Assembly: GCF_000425205.1 (NCBI RefSeq)
Contig: NZ_AULI01000008.1
Coordinates: 124,001 to 188,000 of the forward strand
DNA: 64,000 bases
From: Pontibacillus halophilus JSM 076056 = DSM 19796
GTDB taxonomy: Bacteria > Bacillota > Bacilli > Bacillales > BH030062
Reading direction: 5' to 3'
Both the position numbers and the translations under genes were made by a program. A model generated the notes under the pieces. It did not search any database. It worked only from the letters and a program-made list of their open reading frames with translations, and had not been told where the DNA came from. Shown one piece after another: positions 8,882 to 16,627 of the stretch (the stretch's first letter is position 1; each line of letters begins with the position of its first letter).

Positions 8882-9677
8882 CTTCTAATTCCCCTTTAAG
8901 TAAGTTGTATGTTAAACACATAGGCTTCCCTGTTCTCGGGTCTCTTCCAATCAAGGCATCAATTTGAAACACTCGGCGAAGGACATCATTCTGAATAACC
9001 TCTTCATTGGAACCAGCTTTCACAATCTCACCTTGTTTCAGTGCAATCATGTAATCCGCAAAGCGAGCCGCTTGGTTCAAGTCATGAAGAACCATCACGA
9101 TGGTGCGCCCTTCTTCCTCATTCAGTCGCTGAAGCAATTCCAACACTTCTAGCTGATGAGCCATATCTAAATAGGTCGTCGGCTCATCAAGGAAGATCAT
9201 CTCTGTATCCTGGGCAAGTGCCATTGCAATCCACACGCGTTGACGTTGTCCGCCTGATAATGAATCGATTGCTTGATAACGGAACGCATCCGTACCTGTC
9301 ACTTCAAGGGCCCAGTCAATCATCTCTTTATCTTCCTTCGATAGACGTCCAAAGCTCTTCTGATAAGGAAAGCGACCGTAAGAAACCAATTCTCCAACCG
9401 TCAATCCTGTGGCGGACTCTGGGGTTTGTGGGAGAATGGCCATTTTCTTCGCAAGCGCTTTCGTATCTTCCTTTACGATTCGTTCCCCGTCTAACAATAT
9501 GGAGCCAGATTGATGTGGAATAATACGCGTCATCGCTTTCAATAAGGTAGACTTTCCACACCCATTTGACCCGATGATTGTCGTAATCTTTCCGTCTGGT
9601 ATGAAGAGATCTAAATTCTTGATGATTTGTCGTTCACCATAGCCAACTTGAAGTTGATTGGTTTGTAGTCGGACCAT
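8835..9677 (-). CDS. Iron-siderophore ABC transporter ATP-binding protein (FecE/YusV type)
   Basis: ABC ATPase of 280 residues: Walker A GSNGCGKST near residue 36, Q-loop ILPQTPE, signature LSGGQRQR, Walker B MIFLDEPTTYLD and switch histidine VLHDLNQAARFADY. It energises the FecCD permease pair encoded downstream. It is the first gene after the Fur box at 9714-9730. Its last 15 or so residues are encoded by DNA that also encodes the signal peptide of the binding protein, so the C-terminal tail is probably not conserved. Confidence 0.94.
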   Translation of the reverse strand: MVRLQTNQLQVGYGERQIIKNLDLFIPDGKITTIIGSNGCGKSTLLKAMTRIIPHQSGSILLDGERIVKEDTKALAKKMAILPQTPESATGLTVGELVSYGRFPYQKSFGRLSKEDKEMIDWALEVTGTDAFRYQAIDSLSGGQRQRVWIAMALAQDTEMIFLDEPTTYLDMAHQLEVLELLQRLNEEEGRTIVMVLHDLNQAARFADYMIALKQGEIVKAGSNEEVIQNDVLRRVFQIDALIGRDPRTGKPMCLTYNLLKGELEDEEAYHAIAATTAHS

Positions 9678-9713
9678 GTTCAGGAAGCCTCCTAAAAAAA
9701 TTTCTCAAAACCG

Positions 9714-9730
9714 TTGATAATGATTATCAA
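9714..9730. promoter_or_regulatory. Perfect 7-1-7 Fur box between divergent iron genes
   Basis: TGATAAT-G-ATTATCA (9715-9729) is a perfect 7-1-7 Fur operator. On the plus strand it overlaps a candidate -35 TTGATA with -10 TACAAT at 9738-9743 (18-base spacing), pointing to the reductase gene. On the minus strand it overlaps a candidate -10 for the siderophore operon. One operator would therefore control both directions. Confidence 0.9.
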
Positions 9731-9815
9731 TAGCGTTTACAATATAAACTATAAGACCTACGGAATGTTATTGTCAATCATTTATTGAACACGAACCATA
9801 TAGGAGGAGAATTAG

Positions 9816-10865
9816 ATGGCCAACCATGAACTGTTCGACGTCACGATTATTGGAGGAGGACCTGCTGGGCTTTATTCAGCCTTTTACAGTGGGCTTCGTG
9901 AAATGAAAACAAAGATTGTGGAATATCAACCAGAATTAGGCGGGAAAGTTCAAATCTACCCTGAGAAAATGGTGTGGGATGTTGGTGGCTTGCTCCCTAC
10001 TCCTGGCGCTCAATTAAGGGAACAATTGGTGCAACAAGGCCTCACGTTTAATCCAGATGTCGTGGTAAATGAAAAGATTACTTCTATTGATAAGGATGAA
10101 GTCGGGAATTTCGTTCTACATAGCGCTTCAGGACGAAAGCATTACTCAAAGACGGTCATTGTGGCAACAGGAAGCGGAATCTTAAAGCCTCAGAAATTGA
10201 ATATTGAAGGAGCAGAACGCTTCGAAGTGTCGAACCTCCATTACACGATTAAATCCTTAGCACGCTTTAAAGATAAGACGGTCGTCATTTCTGGCGGCGG
10301 TAACTCTGCTATCGATTGGGCGAATGAGCTTGAAGGAATCGCGAAGCAGGTGTATCTGACTTATCGTAAAGGCGACCTGAAAGGACATGAAGCACAAATC
10401 AGCCAACTGCACGAAAGTTCCGTTACATGTCTACCTTATACACAGGTGACTAAACTATTAGCTAAAAAGGACGCTTCTTGCATTGAGTATGTAGAGCTCA
10501 ACCATTCTGAAACCGGGGAATCGCAAACGGTAGCCATCGATGAAATGGTCATCAATCATGGCTTTGATCGCGATGCATCCCTACTTGAGAATAGTCTTCT
10601 TGATCTGCAACTGATTCAAGATACATTTATTGAAGGAACAGCCTTGAGCGAATCTTCCGTAGACGGCATTTACGCAGCAGGAGATATCCTGATGCACGAA
10701 GGGAAGTTGAACTTAATTGCAGGCGCTTTCCAAGACGCCGCAAATGCTGTCAATCGAGCGAAAACGTATATCGATCCAACTGCTCAAAAAGCCGGCTTAG
10801 TCTCCTCCCACAACGACGTCTTTAAAGAGCGTAACAAGAAGCTCGTTCAAGAAATGATACGATAA
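9816..10865 (+). CDS. Ferredoxin/flavodoxin-NADP+ reductase, thioredoxin-reductase-like (YumC/YcgT type)
   Basis: Flavoprotein of 349 residues with the FAD motif IIGGGPAGLYSAFYSG at the N-terminus, the NADP domain motif VISGGGNSAIDWANE near residue 160, and a C-terminal FAD motif IYAAGDI near 285. It lacks the redox CxxC of thioredoxin reductases, which places it with the YumC/YcgT ferredoxin-NADP reductases. These move electrons between NADPH and ferredoxin or flavodoxin. Divergence from a siderophore importer across one Fur box suggests a role in iron-limited metabolism or reductive iron release. AGGAGGAG precedes the ATG. A terminator follows. Confidence 0.9.
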   Translation: MANHELFDVTIIGGGPAGLYSAFYSGLREMKTKIVEYQPELGGKVQIYPEKMVWDVGGLLPTPGAQLREQLVQQGLTFNPDVVVNEKITSIDKDEVGNFVLHSASGRKHYSKTVIVATGSGILKPQKLNIEGAERFEVSNLHYTIKSLARFKDKTVVISGGGNSAIDWANELEGIAKQVYLTYRKGDLKGHEAQISQLHESSVTCLPYTQVTKLLAKKDASCIEYVELNHSETGESQTVAIDEMVINHGFDRDASLLENSLLDLQLIQDTFIEGTALSESSVDGIYAAGDILMHEGKLNLIAGAFQDAANAVNRAKTYIDPTAQKAGLVSSHNDVFKERNKKLVQEMIR

Positions 10866-10872
10866 CACAAAT

Positions 10873-10903
10873 AAGAGCAACCTCTTTAAAGAGGTTGCTC
10901 TTT
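10873..10903 (+). terminator. Terminator after ferredoxin-NADP reductase
   Basis: Perfect hairpin AAGAGCAACCTCTTT / AAAGAGGTTGCTCTTT ending in T residues, directly after the stop. Confidence 0.85.
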
Positions 10904-11003
10904 ATGTATAGTTCGTAAATTGAAACAGACTCAGCTTCTGAAGATATAGTAAGGAACGGCCTTTTCCACACCAAGTTTCTCAGAACATACTTGTAAAGAA
11001 ATC

Positions 11004-11031
11004 ATGCTGTTGTGATTTCTCTCAACAGCAT
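11004..11031 (-). terminator. Possible terminator of the MazG-like gene
   Basis: Nine-base inverted repeat ATGCTGTTG / CAACAGCAT with a 10-base loop. On the minus strand only a broken T tract (GATTTCTTT) follows, so function as a terminator is uncertain. The rest of 10904-11041 shows nothing I can support. Confidence 0.4.
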
Positions 11032-11041
11032 AACCCTACCA

Positions 11042-11380
11042 TTATTCCTCTTCTTCCCCATCCAACACATCAATCAGATAGAAACGCTCTTTGAAGGCAC
11101 CCTTCTCTTCCACTTTGTTTCTTCTCATTTCTTCTAGTTGCTTTAGAGATGATCCTTTCAAGTCTGCTAATGCTTTCACCACTTCAAGCACGTCTGAAAG
11201 TTCTTCAAGCGTACTTTCGTTATCTTCTGCAGAAATTACTTCTTCCACTTCTTCTTGAAGTTTCTTATGTAACGCATCTTCAAACGCTCCGTCCTCTAAC
11301 ACTTGAAATTCAAACTCGTTTCCCGATTTTTGAATGTCATCTAAGATTCCGTCACGCACTAATTTATTGTAGACAGTCAT
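11042..11380 (-). CDS. MazG-like nucleoside triphosphate pyrophosphohydrolase family protein
   Basis: All-alpha NTP pyrophosphohydrolase-like protein of 112 residues. It starts MTVYNKLVRDGI, as in the family often named phosphoribosyl-ATP pyrophosphohydrolase-like, and has the metal-binding pattern EEVEEV (about 42-47) followed by EELSDVLEV (about 59-67), equivalent to ExxE...ExxD. Such proteins hydrolyse non-canonical or excess NTPs as house-cleaning enzymes; the substrate here is unknown. It is a single gene with no histidine biosynthesis genes nearby, so a HisE role is unlikely. Confidence 0.82.
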   Translation of the reverse strand: MTVYNKLVRDGILDDIQKSGNEFEFQVLEDGAFEDALHKKLQEEVEEVISAEDNESTLEELSDVLEVVKALADLKGSSLKQLEEMRRNKVEEKGAFKERFYLIDVLDGEEEE

Positions 11381-11528
11381 CGTATCCGTCCCTTCTGTAG
11401 TTGTCGTTCGCTTTCACTATACTAAACGTTGCAACGATGTACAAACAAACTGAGAGCCCATCAATCTGTTTCACCCCTCAACCTCGTGGAATACACCTAG
11501 GACACAATAGTTATAAGGAGTGGACAAC

Positions 11529-11873
11529 ATGTCAACTTATGCAAAACAACTCGTAGACGATTACCGTCGTGGGGTACAATTATTCTCAGAGAAAATGCCA
11601 GAGATTGCTCGTCAATACAACGAATTTACGAAAGTTAGCTTTCAAGAAGGCGTGTTACAGAAGAAATACAAGCATTTAACTGCGCTCGCCATTAGCATCA
11701 AAGAACAAGATGAAACGTGCATAACGTATCATACACACCAATGTGTAGAACTAGGTTGTACAGATGATGAGATTCATGAAATTCTAGGTGTCGCCGCTGC
11801 ATTTGGTGGTGGTGAAGCGATGAGTAAGGCCGTTACTACGGCGCTCGAAGCTGTTGAAGAATTTAGAGGATAA
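11529..11873 (+). CDS. Carboxymuconolactone decarboxylase (AhpD-like) family protein
   Basis: Helical protein of 114 residues. The segment ALAISIKEQDETCITYHTHQCVELGCTDDEI contains the family region normally holding CxxC followed by His. Here only the first cysteine of the pair is kept (CITYH), so thiol-peroxidase-type activity like AhpD is doubtful. A GTG at 11520 is in frame, but AAGGAG lies 8 bases before the ATG at 11529, which decides the start. It is monocistronic with its own terminator. Confidence 0.85.
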   Translation: MSTYAKQLVDDYRRGVQLFSEKMPEIARQYNEFTKVSFQEGVLQKKYKHLTALAISIKEQDETCITYHTHQCVELGCTDDEIHEILGVAAAFGGGEAMSKAVTTALEAVEEFRG

Positions 11874-11881
11874 CGTAACGT

Positions 11882-11910
11882 AGACCCATCATACTGATGG
11901 TGGGCTTTCT
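11882..11910 (+). terminator. Terminator after AhpD-like gene
   Basis: Hairpin AGACCCATCA / TGATGGTGGGCT with a 3-base loop followed by a T-rich tract. Confidence 0.75.
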
Positions 11911-12001
11911 ATTTATTGCAAATTTCGATGAATTCGATTGAAGATTCGAATTAGACTGGGTCAACATTCATGATATACTCCTCAGAAAGGAGTGGTTCGT
12001 T

Positions 12002-12553
12002 ATGAAGATTGCATTCGTATTAGGAAGTTCACGACAGAACGGAAATTCTGAGTGGCTTGGACATCAGGTATTAGAAGGGTTGGATTATACAATGATCCGA
12101 CTAACTGATTACAACATCCATCCCATTACCGACCAACGTCATGACCAGGCTGGCTTTCAACCAGTTGAGGATGATTATGAGAACGTATTGAATCTCTTCT
12201 TGCAACATGACGTCATCGTATTCGCTAGCCCTTCTTACTGGTTCGGCATGTCTGCCCAACTAAAGGCTTTCTTCGATCGCTGGTCCCAATATCTTCGTGA
12301 CCCGCGTTATGACCTGAAAGCAGAACTGAGCCAAAAAGAAGCTTATGTCCTTATTACGGGTGGCTCTAACCCGAAGATTACCGCCTTGCCTCTCGTTCAA
12401 CAATTTCATTACATCTTTGACTTTGTTGGGATGAAGATGAGCGGTTCACTTATCGGGCATGCCGTTAAGCCAGGTGAGATTCAAGATGATACTGAAGCGA
12501 TCGCGGTCGCGAAACAATGGAACCATCAACTAAAGCAAAAAGGAAATGCATAA
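12002..12553 (+). CDS. NADPH-dependent FMN reductase / flavodoxin-fold oxidoreductase
   Basis: Flavodoxin-like protein of 183 residues. The FMN phosphate loop is GSSRQNGNSEWLG at residues 8-20, and the second flavin loop SPSYWFGMSAQLKAFFDRW lies near 77-95. The family reduces FMN, quinones or azo compounds with NAD(P)H; the substrate is not predictable. AAAGGAG precedes the start. It is a single gene between two terminators, with a perfect hairpin (12552-12578) overlapping its stop. Confidence 0.88.
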   Translation: MKIAFVLGSSRQNGNSEWLGHQVLEGLDYTMIRLTDYNIHPITDQRHDQAGFQPVEDDYENVLNLFLQHDVIVFASPSYWFGMSAQLKAFFDRWSQYLRDPRYDLKAELSQKEAYVLITGGSNPKITALPLVQQFHYIFDFVGMKMSGSLIGHAVKPGEIQDDTEAIAVAKQWNHQLKQKGNA

Positions 12554-12578
12554 AGAGGACGATTAACTCGTCCTCTTT
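12552..12578 (+). terminator. Terminator after FMN reductase gene
   Basis: Perfect 11-base stem AAAGAGGACGA / TCGTCCTCTTT with a 5-base loop; it works symmetrically in both directions. Confidence 0.85.
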
Positions 12579-12611
12579 CCGTGTTTAACCTCAATCATTC
12601 ATTTCTCGTCG

Positions 12612-12893
12612 TTATTCCTTTATAAGAGACGTTTCTCCCATCAACAGTTGTTCACATAACAGTTTATTCAAGTTGCCCAAATCTCTCATTTCATCTGTTG
12701 CCCCTTCCTCCATTGCATTCAATAGGTTCGAGCATTCCAAACAAATTTGAAAACAAGCTTGACTGATTTCCTCTGCAATAGGGGAGCCATTTTCTACAGT
12801 AGTTGCTGCGTGGTTGTAGGCTTCCTTACTCTTCTTCACTAATCGAATAGCCGTAAGGGTTTGTAATGATTGGTCGTTCTCTTGAAGCTCCAA
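12612..12893 (-). CDS. Small helical hypothetical protein (93 aa)
   Basis: I do not recognise the family. The protein is predicted mostly helical with three cysteines (ACFQICLEC and a later LLCEQLL) and no signal peptide. The open frame reaches 12920, but AGGAGG sits 7 bases before the TTG at 12893, so I take TTG as the start. The gene is preceded by a structured leader containing an intrinsic terminator (see 12917-13092), so its expression may be conditional. Confidence 0.65.
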   Translation of the reverse strand: MELQENDQSLQTLTAIRLVKKSKEAYNHAATTVENGSPIAEEISQACFQICLECSNLLNAMEEGATDEMRDLGNLNKLLCEQLLMGETSLIKE

Positions 12894-12916
12894 GGAAACA
12901 CCTCCTAATTTTTTAC

Positions 12917-13092
12917 ACAAAAAAAGCCAAAAAAGTACAGACCTGTCGTGCAGGCGTACTTTTTTGGCTTATGTCTGGCTTTATCATCCAGTTCATTCCT
13001 ACCAAAGGAATTATATGTTTGTTGAGTTATAAAGAATGATTGATGTAAACAAATATGGACGAAGAGCGTAATATCTCTTTGTCCATACTTAC
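12917..13092 (-). ncRNA. Candidate structured leader RNA / small RNA ending in an intrinsic terminator
   Basis: On the minus strand, TTTTCA and TATAGT spaced 17 bases apart (-10 at about 13090-13095) could start an RNA near 13085. First comes a hairpin at 13053-13087: TATGGACAAAGAG pairs with CTCTTCGTCCATA, 12 of 13 pairs. Then CTGG...CCAG forms a small hairpin. A perfect 15-base stem follows, 12924-12938 with 12956-12970 (AAGCCAAAAAAGTAC / GTACTTTTTTGGCTT), whose 17-base loop itself holds CCTG/CAGG. Seven T residues follow the last stem on the minus strand, and the Shine-Dalgarno of the downstream gene comes only 10 bases later. It could be an attenuator or a free small RNA. I match it to no known class. 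Confidence 0.5.
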
Positions 13093-13222
13093 TATAACAC
13101 TGTAAAGCTGAAATGAAAAGATTGAGAGATCCTTCTTTCCAATACAATAGTTGTAAAAAAGTAGCGTTCTCATTGATTATTAATGGTAAAATTTAGGTAT
13201 TAAACTCAAGTGGAGGGGTTCC

Positions 13223-13846
13223 ATGAATAACCTAACAAAGCTCTTAATTACATGTACGTCTACAATTGTCCTTATTACGGGTTGTCACTCCGAAGCATCG
13301 ACACACGTAGAGATAAAGATGGAAATGAAGAGTGAAGAAGAACAAATCCACATGTTAGAGACATACACATTTGATGATTATAAAAGGCTTCTCGATGAAG
13401 CTTTATCTCAAGCAACCAATATGAACCCTGATGCTCACCTAGAGAAATGGGTAATACGGACAATCGTCGAAGACAAGCTTTACTATGTATCTGATTTAAC
13501 AGATAAACAAATAGAGCACCTTTCCGAACAAGCAATGAAAGAAGACCAACTATGGAAGACAATCGCAAGAGAAGATTATAACATTACTGTAACGGACAAA
13601 GAAATTGAAGAGTATATCCGTAATGGTCCTGATACGAGTGACTTCCCACAACACTTGGCTTATGCAGAGGCGTTAGGTCTGACGCTAGAAGAACTAAATC
13701 ACGAGTTTGATCGAGATCTTTATGAGAAGAACGTCATGTGGTTAAAGTTAAAACCCAAACTAGCAAAGAAATACGGTATTACAGAGAACAATGCACAGGT
13801 TGAAAAGTATGAAGAGGAAGTGCAAGAACGTCTTAACAAAGGGTAG
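13223..13846 (+). CDS. Lipoprotein with SurA/PrsA-like N-domain character
   Basis: Protein of 207 residues with a lipoprotein signal peptide ending in the lipobox ITGC (Cys21). The mature part is helical and charged. The segment NITVTDKEIEEYIRNGPD near residue 116 resembles the helical chaperone module of SurA and PrsA-like peptidyl-prolyl isomerases, but no parvulin catalytic domain is present. It probably acts outside the membrane; a chaperone-like role is inference. GGAGGGG precedes the ATG. No downstream partner gene. Confidence 0.65.
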   Translation: MNNLTKLLITCTSTIVLITGCHSEASTHVEIKMEMKSEEEQIHMLETYTFDDYKRLLDEALSQATNMNPDAHLEKWVIRTIVEDKLYYVSDLTDKQIEHLSEQAMKEDQLWKTIAREDYNITVTDKEIEEYIRNGPDTSDFPQHLAYAEALGLTLEELNHEFDRDLYEKNVMWLKLKPKLAKKYGITENNAQVEKYEEEVQERLNKG

Positions 13847-13942
13847 TTCTTTCAATTTATATTCTTAAAGGAAATTACGTAAAGACACAACGTGGTAACT
13901 ACTCTTAGCCGTTTCAATCAAGTTGAGTTTGTTACACTCCTC

Positions 13943-14122
13943 TTAAACAAGGCTTTGAACAAGGTTGATGGTAATGAGTAACGCAGATAAAGAACCAGCA
14001 GAAAGAAAGGTAACCATTCTCCACCAATTTACCTCTTTAGAAGGTTTTACTGCCTCTCTAGATACTAAAACCCATAGGAAGATTGAACACATACATAATA
14101 GAAACATAGCCTCATTAGGCAT
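13943..14122 (-). CDS. Small membrane protein (59 aa), two predicted transmembrane helices
   Basis: Short gene on the minus strand: ATG at 14122, stop at 13943. A GGAGG site lies 7 bases before the ATG. The product starts MPNEAMFLLCMCSIFLWVLV, with a first hydrophobic helix, then a basic loop REAVKPSKEVNWWR, then a second helix ending in NLVQSLV. The good ribosome site and clean two-helix topology argue that it is real. Function unknown. Confidence 0.55.
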   Translation of the reverse strand: MPNEAMFLLCMCSIFLWVLVSREAVKPSKEVNWWRMVTFLSAGSLSALLITINLVQSLV

Positions 14123-14201
14123 CTCCTAACCTCCAATCCTGTATACGTTATTGGAAAGTACGTCCTCTTTCAAGATTGGATGAACCGAATGTAGCTTTCA
14201 T

Positions 14202-14426
14202 TTATTCTTTCGGCATTGAGTAGGTTAGGGAACTTCCTTCCTCAATCTTCCTAACCATCTCTTTGAGAATTTCTTTCGCACGAGCATTCGACTCATATTT
14301 CCCTAGTACTCCACTCCAATCGGTAAAGAAACTTCTACCCATAACCCCTTCAATATCTTTTCCTTTAACTACAACCTGTTTAACATTCATCAAACTCTTC
14401 TCATTCTGCGTAAGTACCCATAGCAT
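14202..14426 (-). CDS. Small hypothetical protein (74 aa)
   Basis: Soluble protein starting MLWVLTQNEKSLMNVKQV, with KGKDIEGVMG and a C-terminal helix ARAKEILKEMVRKIEEG. I recall small Bacillus proteins of this general type without a known function, but cannot name a family. AAGGGGGG lies 6-7 bases upstream of the ATG. It sits 80 bases upstream of the 59-residue membrane protein on the same strand; co-transcription is possible. Confidence 0.6.
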   Translation of the reverse strand: MLWVLTQNEKSLMNVKQVVVKGKDIEGVMGRSFFTDWSGVLGKYESNARAKEILKEMVRKIEEGSSLTYSMPKE

Positions 14427-14769
14427 ATGTTATCCCCCCTTCCTACTAACGACTACGGAGTTCTTTATATACTTGACGTTTCGTTTATGAATACAACCAC
14501 CTCACCCAAACTACTTTCTATATGTATTTGGAAAACCCTTCAATAAATAAAGCACCCTCATGCTTGAGAGTTCAGCGAAATAGGTTGTAATTTGATTTCA
14601 ACAGTCAATAGAATTTCAGTAAGCTACTACACCTGTTCTGATACCTTATAGATTAAACCGAATGCTGCACAACCTAAATTTTACATTTAGGTCTTTATTA
14701 ATATAAAGAATTCAAGTAACATCATATAATGTTATTATTGGATACTATTGTTTAAGGAGGTGCCTTTCA
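14427..14769. other. AT-rich intergenic stretch with a short palindrome
   Basis: No gene with a ribosome site is visible on either strand. A perfect 8-base inverted repeat ACCTAAAT / ATTTAGGT lies at 14672-14692 and is followed by a weak T tract on the plus strand. The promoter of the downstream 64-residue gene should lie near the TATAAT at about 14726. Confidence 0.5.
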
Positions 14770-14964
14770 TTGGTCAAGAACCTACCCTTGTTGATCGCAA
14801 TGCAAATGATAGGTTGCAGTACGCTAGTAATTGCTTCACAAATGAATTCACCGCAATTATTGAAATCGTTTCTACTAATTGCTAGTACTGTTTTAAATGT
14901 ATGGAGTATGATTGGTTTAATCTTGCATGTAGGTATACAAAATGTTAGCAATAAAGAGTTATAG
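14770..14964 (+). CDS. Small membrane protein (64 aa), two predicted transmembrane helices
   Basis: It starts at a TTG with an AAGGAGGTG Shine-Dalgarno 7 bases upstream. Two hydrophobic segments, LPLLIAMQMIGCSTLVIA and LLKSFLLIASTVLNVWSMIG, are separated by a short polar loop. Function unknown. A hairpin terminator follows. Together with the other short genes in 13.9-15 kb it gives the region an accessory look. Confidence 0.6.
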   Translation: MVKNLPLLIAMQMIGCSTLVIASQMNSPQLLKSFLLIASTVLNVWSMIGLILHVGIQNVSNKEL

Positions 14965-14998
14965 TCAATTTCTCTGTGCTAGCTAATAATGATGGGAA

Positions 14999-15046
14999 AA
15001 AGCTAGGGGGGCTTTGTAGGAAGCGATAACTCCCCCTTGCTTTTCT
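14999..15046 (+). terminator. Probable terminator after the 64-aa gene
   Basis: AAGC...GGGGG pairs with CCCCC...GCTTTTCT around a loop of about 24 bases, with a small internal mismatch. Confidence 0.55.
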
Positions 15047-15194
15047 ACTGATTTAGATTTATTCAAGCACTACTACTCGCTCTCAACTTGGTAGCCCTTG
15101 TGTGTTCTTTTCAACAGAAACCTCTCACTCCTTAAAGGCCGCTTCCCCATTGCATAGGATTAGGACCAGCCCATCCTCAATAATAGAACAAAAC

Positions 15195-15230
15195 AAAAAA
15201 GGCACTGGATTCTTATCCAATGCCTTTCTC
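15195..15230 (-). terminator. Terminator of the GltS-type transporter gene
   Basis: AAAGGCACTGGAT pairs with ATCCAATGCCTTT (one C.A mismatch). On the minus strand the stem is followed by a run of six T. Confidence 0.8.
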
Positions 15231-15250
15231 TACTTACTATAAGACGAACG

Positions 15251-16627
15251 TTACATCGCTGACTTCGTTGCTTCAGATTGAACGGGGTTCCCCTGGGATC
15301 CCGGCTTGACGAGCCAATTGCTTCTGAAAGCAATCGCGAATACAAGTCCAAGTGTTCCTAGTAGGATGGATGTAAACATCCAGCCTGCTCCTGCGCCCGC
15401 CATCATAGCAATTGGTCCGAACGTAACAATTGCGACTTCTACAGGCACCATGGCAATGTAGCCTAGTGCGTAATCATCAAGCGTTGTGCTCTTAGAATCT
15501 GGGTCTGCGACACGTAGAAGCGCCATTCCCATAGCAACCGTGCCGGTGCTCCAGCCCCAACCAAAGATTGCATTCTCAAATACGTGCTTCTTGAAGATTC
15601 TTGGTGCTACAAAGTTGTAGATCAAGAATGCCCATACGATTCCGAATAGTAGTAGTGCGATTAGTGGAACTGCATAATCCAACACAACAGATAGATTGAT
15701 AGAGGCAATTCCGAACGCAACAAGTAAATCTGTTGCTGTGCTGCCAATGCGGTCCATGACACGCTTATCTACATATTCAGCTCCGCCTGTCTTACGAAGG
15801 ATAAACTGGAACAAGATCCCGATTACGAAGGCTAAGCTTAATAGAGGAATATTAATTTGAGTAACCATTGACTCAATGAACATCTTCGTAAAGTAACTGA
15901 CTAGAATTACGAGTGAAATCAAGGATACGTGAAATACGAATGGATCGATAGAAATTGTGGATACGGTGTCGTCTCCCATAGATTTGCGCTGAGATTTCGG
16001 GACAAGACCCGTTCTTAGTTGCGCGGGTAAATCGTTAAAGTCGGAGATAAATGAAGTCTTCTTCTTTCTTGCGCTATATTTGATGAAGAGCATACCACCG
16101 ATTACGGAAGCCAAGATTCCAACGGTTGCTGATGTATAACCAAGCGTTGTTGCTTCTTCCCAACCTAATGAAGAAAATCCTTCTCCAATTGCAGCTGCTG
16201 TACCGTGTCCACCTACGAAACCAGCACCTAGCATTAATCCAAATCCAGTTGGCGTATCCCAAATGTTGTTAACAATGGCAAGACCGAATAACGCTCCGCC
16301 ACCCCACATTAAGATTGTAATCGCCATGGAGTAAATCCACATGTTACGAACACGTCCAATTGTTTCAGACCATTTCACAGCAGCCTGTCCAATTGGAATC
16401 GCACCAAAGATAATTGCAATTAATACACCAGGGTACTGACTAACAAATTCAGAGAACGGAATCCAGCCAAAGCCACTAGGTCCAAGGGCTAATCCGAGTA
16501 ATCCAGCGATAATACTAGCAGGAAGGAATAATTTCTGTAAGAAGGTCACCTTTGCTCTCAATACTACACCTACTAGAAGCAAAGCGGCAATAAATCCTAG
16601 GTCCAACATCAAATTCCAAACTGTCAT
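15251..16627 (-). CDS. gltS: Sodium/glutamate symporter family protein (GltS type)
   Basis: Polytopic membrane protein of 458 residues. The two inverted-repeat halves carry the family pore motifs GFVGGHGTAAAIGEGF (about residue 137) and GWGWSTGTVAMGMALL (about 385). GltS proteins import L-glutamate with Na+. Divergent Firmicutes members may have other dicarboxylate substrates, so the substrate is inferred. The frame opens at 16651, but AAAGGAG lies 8 bases before the ATG at 16627. Single gene with its own terminator. Confidence 0.85.
   Translation of the reverse strand: MTVWNLMLDLGFIAALLLVGVVLRAKVTFLQKLFLPASIIAGLLGLALGPSGFGWIPFSEFVSQYPGVLIAIIFGAIPIGQAAVKWSETIGRVRNMWIYSMAITILMWGGGALFGLAIVNNIWDTPTGFGLMLGAGFVGGHGTAAAIGEGFSSLGWEEATTLGYTSATVGILASVIGGMLFIKYSARKKKTSFISDFNDLPAQLRTGLVPKSQRKSMGDDTVSTISIDPFVFHVSLISLVILVSYFTKMFIESMVTQINIPLLSLAFVIGILFQFILRKTGGAEYVDKRVMDRIGSTATDLLVAFGIASINLSVVLDYAVPLIALLLFGIVWAFLIYNFVAPRIFKKHVFENAIFGWGWSTGTVAMGMALLRVADPDSKSTTLDDYALGYIAMVPVEVAIVTFGPIAMMAGAGAGWMFTSILLGTLGLVFAIAFRSNWLVKPGSQGNPVQSEATKSAM

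Noticed and set aside
12905-13147. 80-codon minus-strand open frame upstream of the 93-residue protein
   Set aside because: It runs through the perfect terminator stem and has no Shine-Dalgarno; the stretch is better explained as structured RNA.
13850-15100. Prophage or integrative-element remnant
   Set aside because: No integrase, attachment-site duplication or phage structural gene is visible; only small unknown genes are present.
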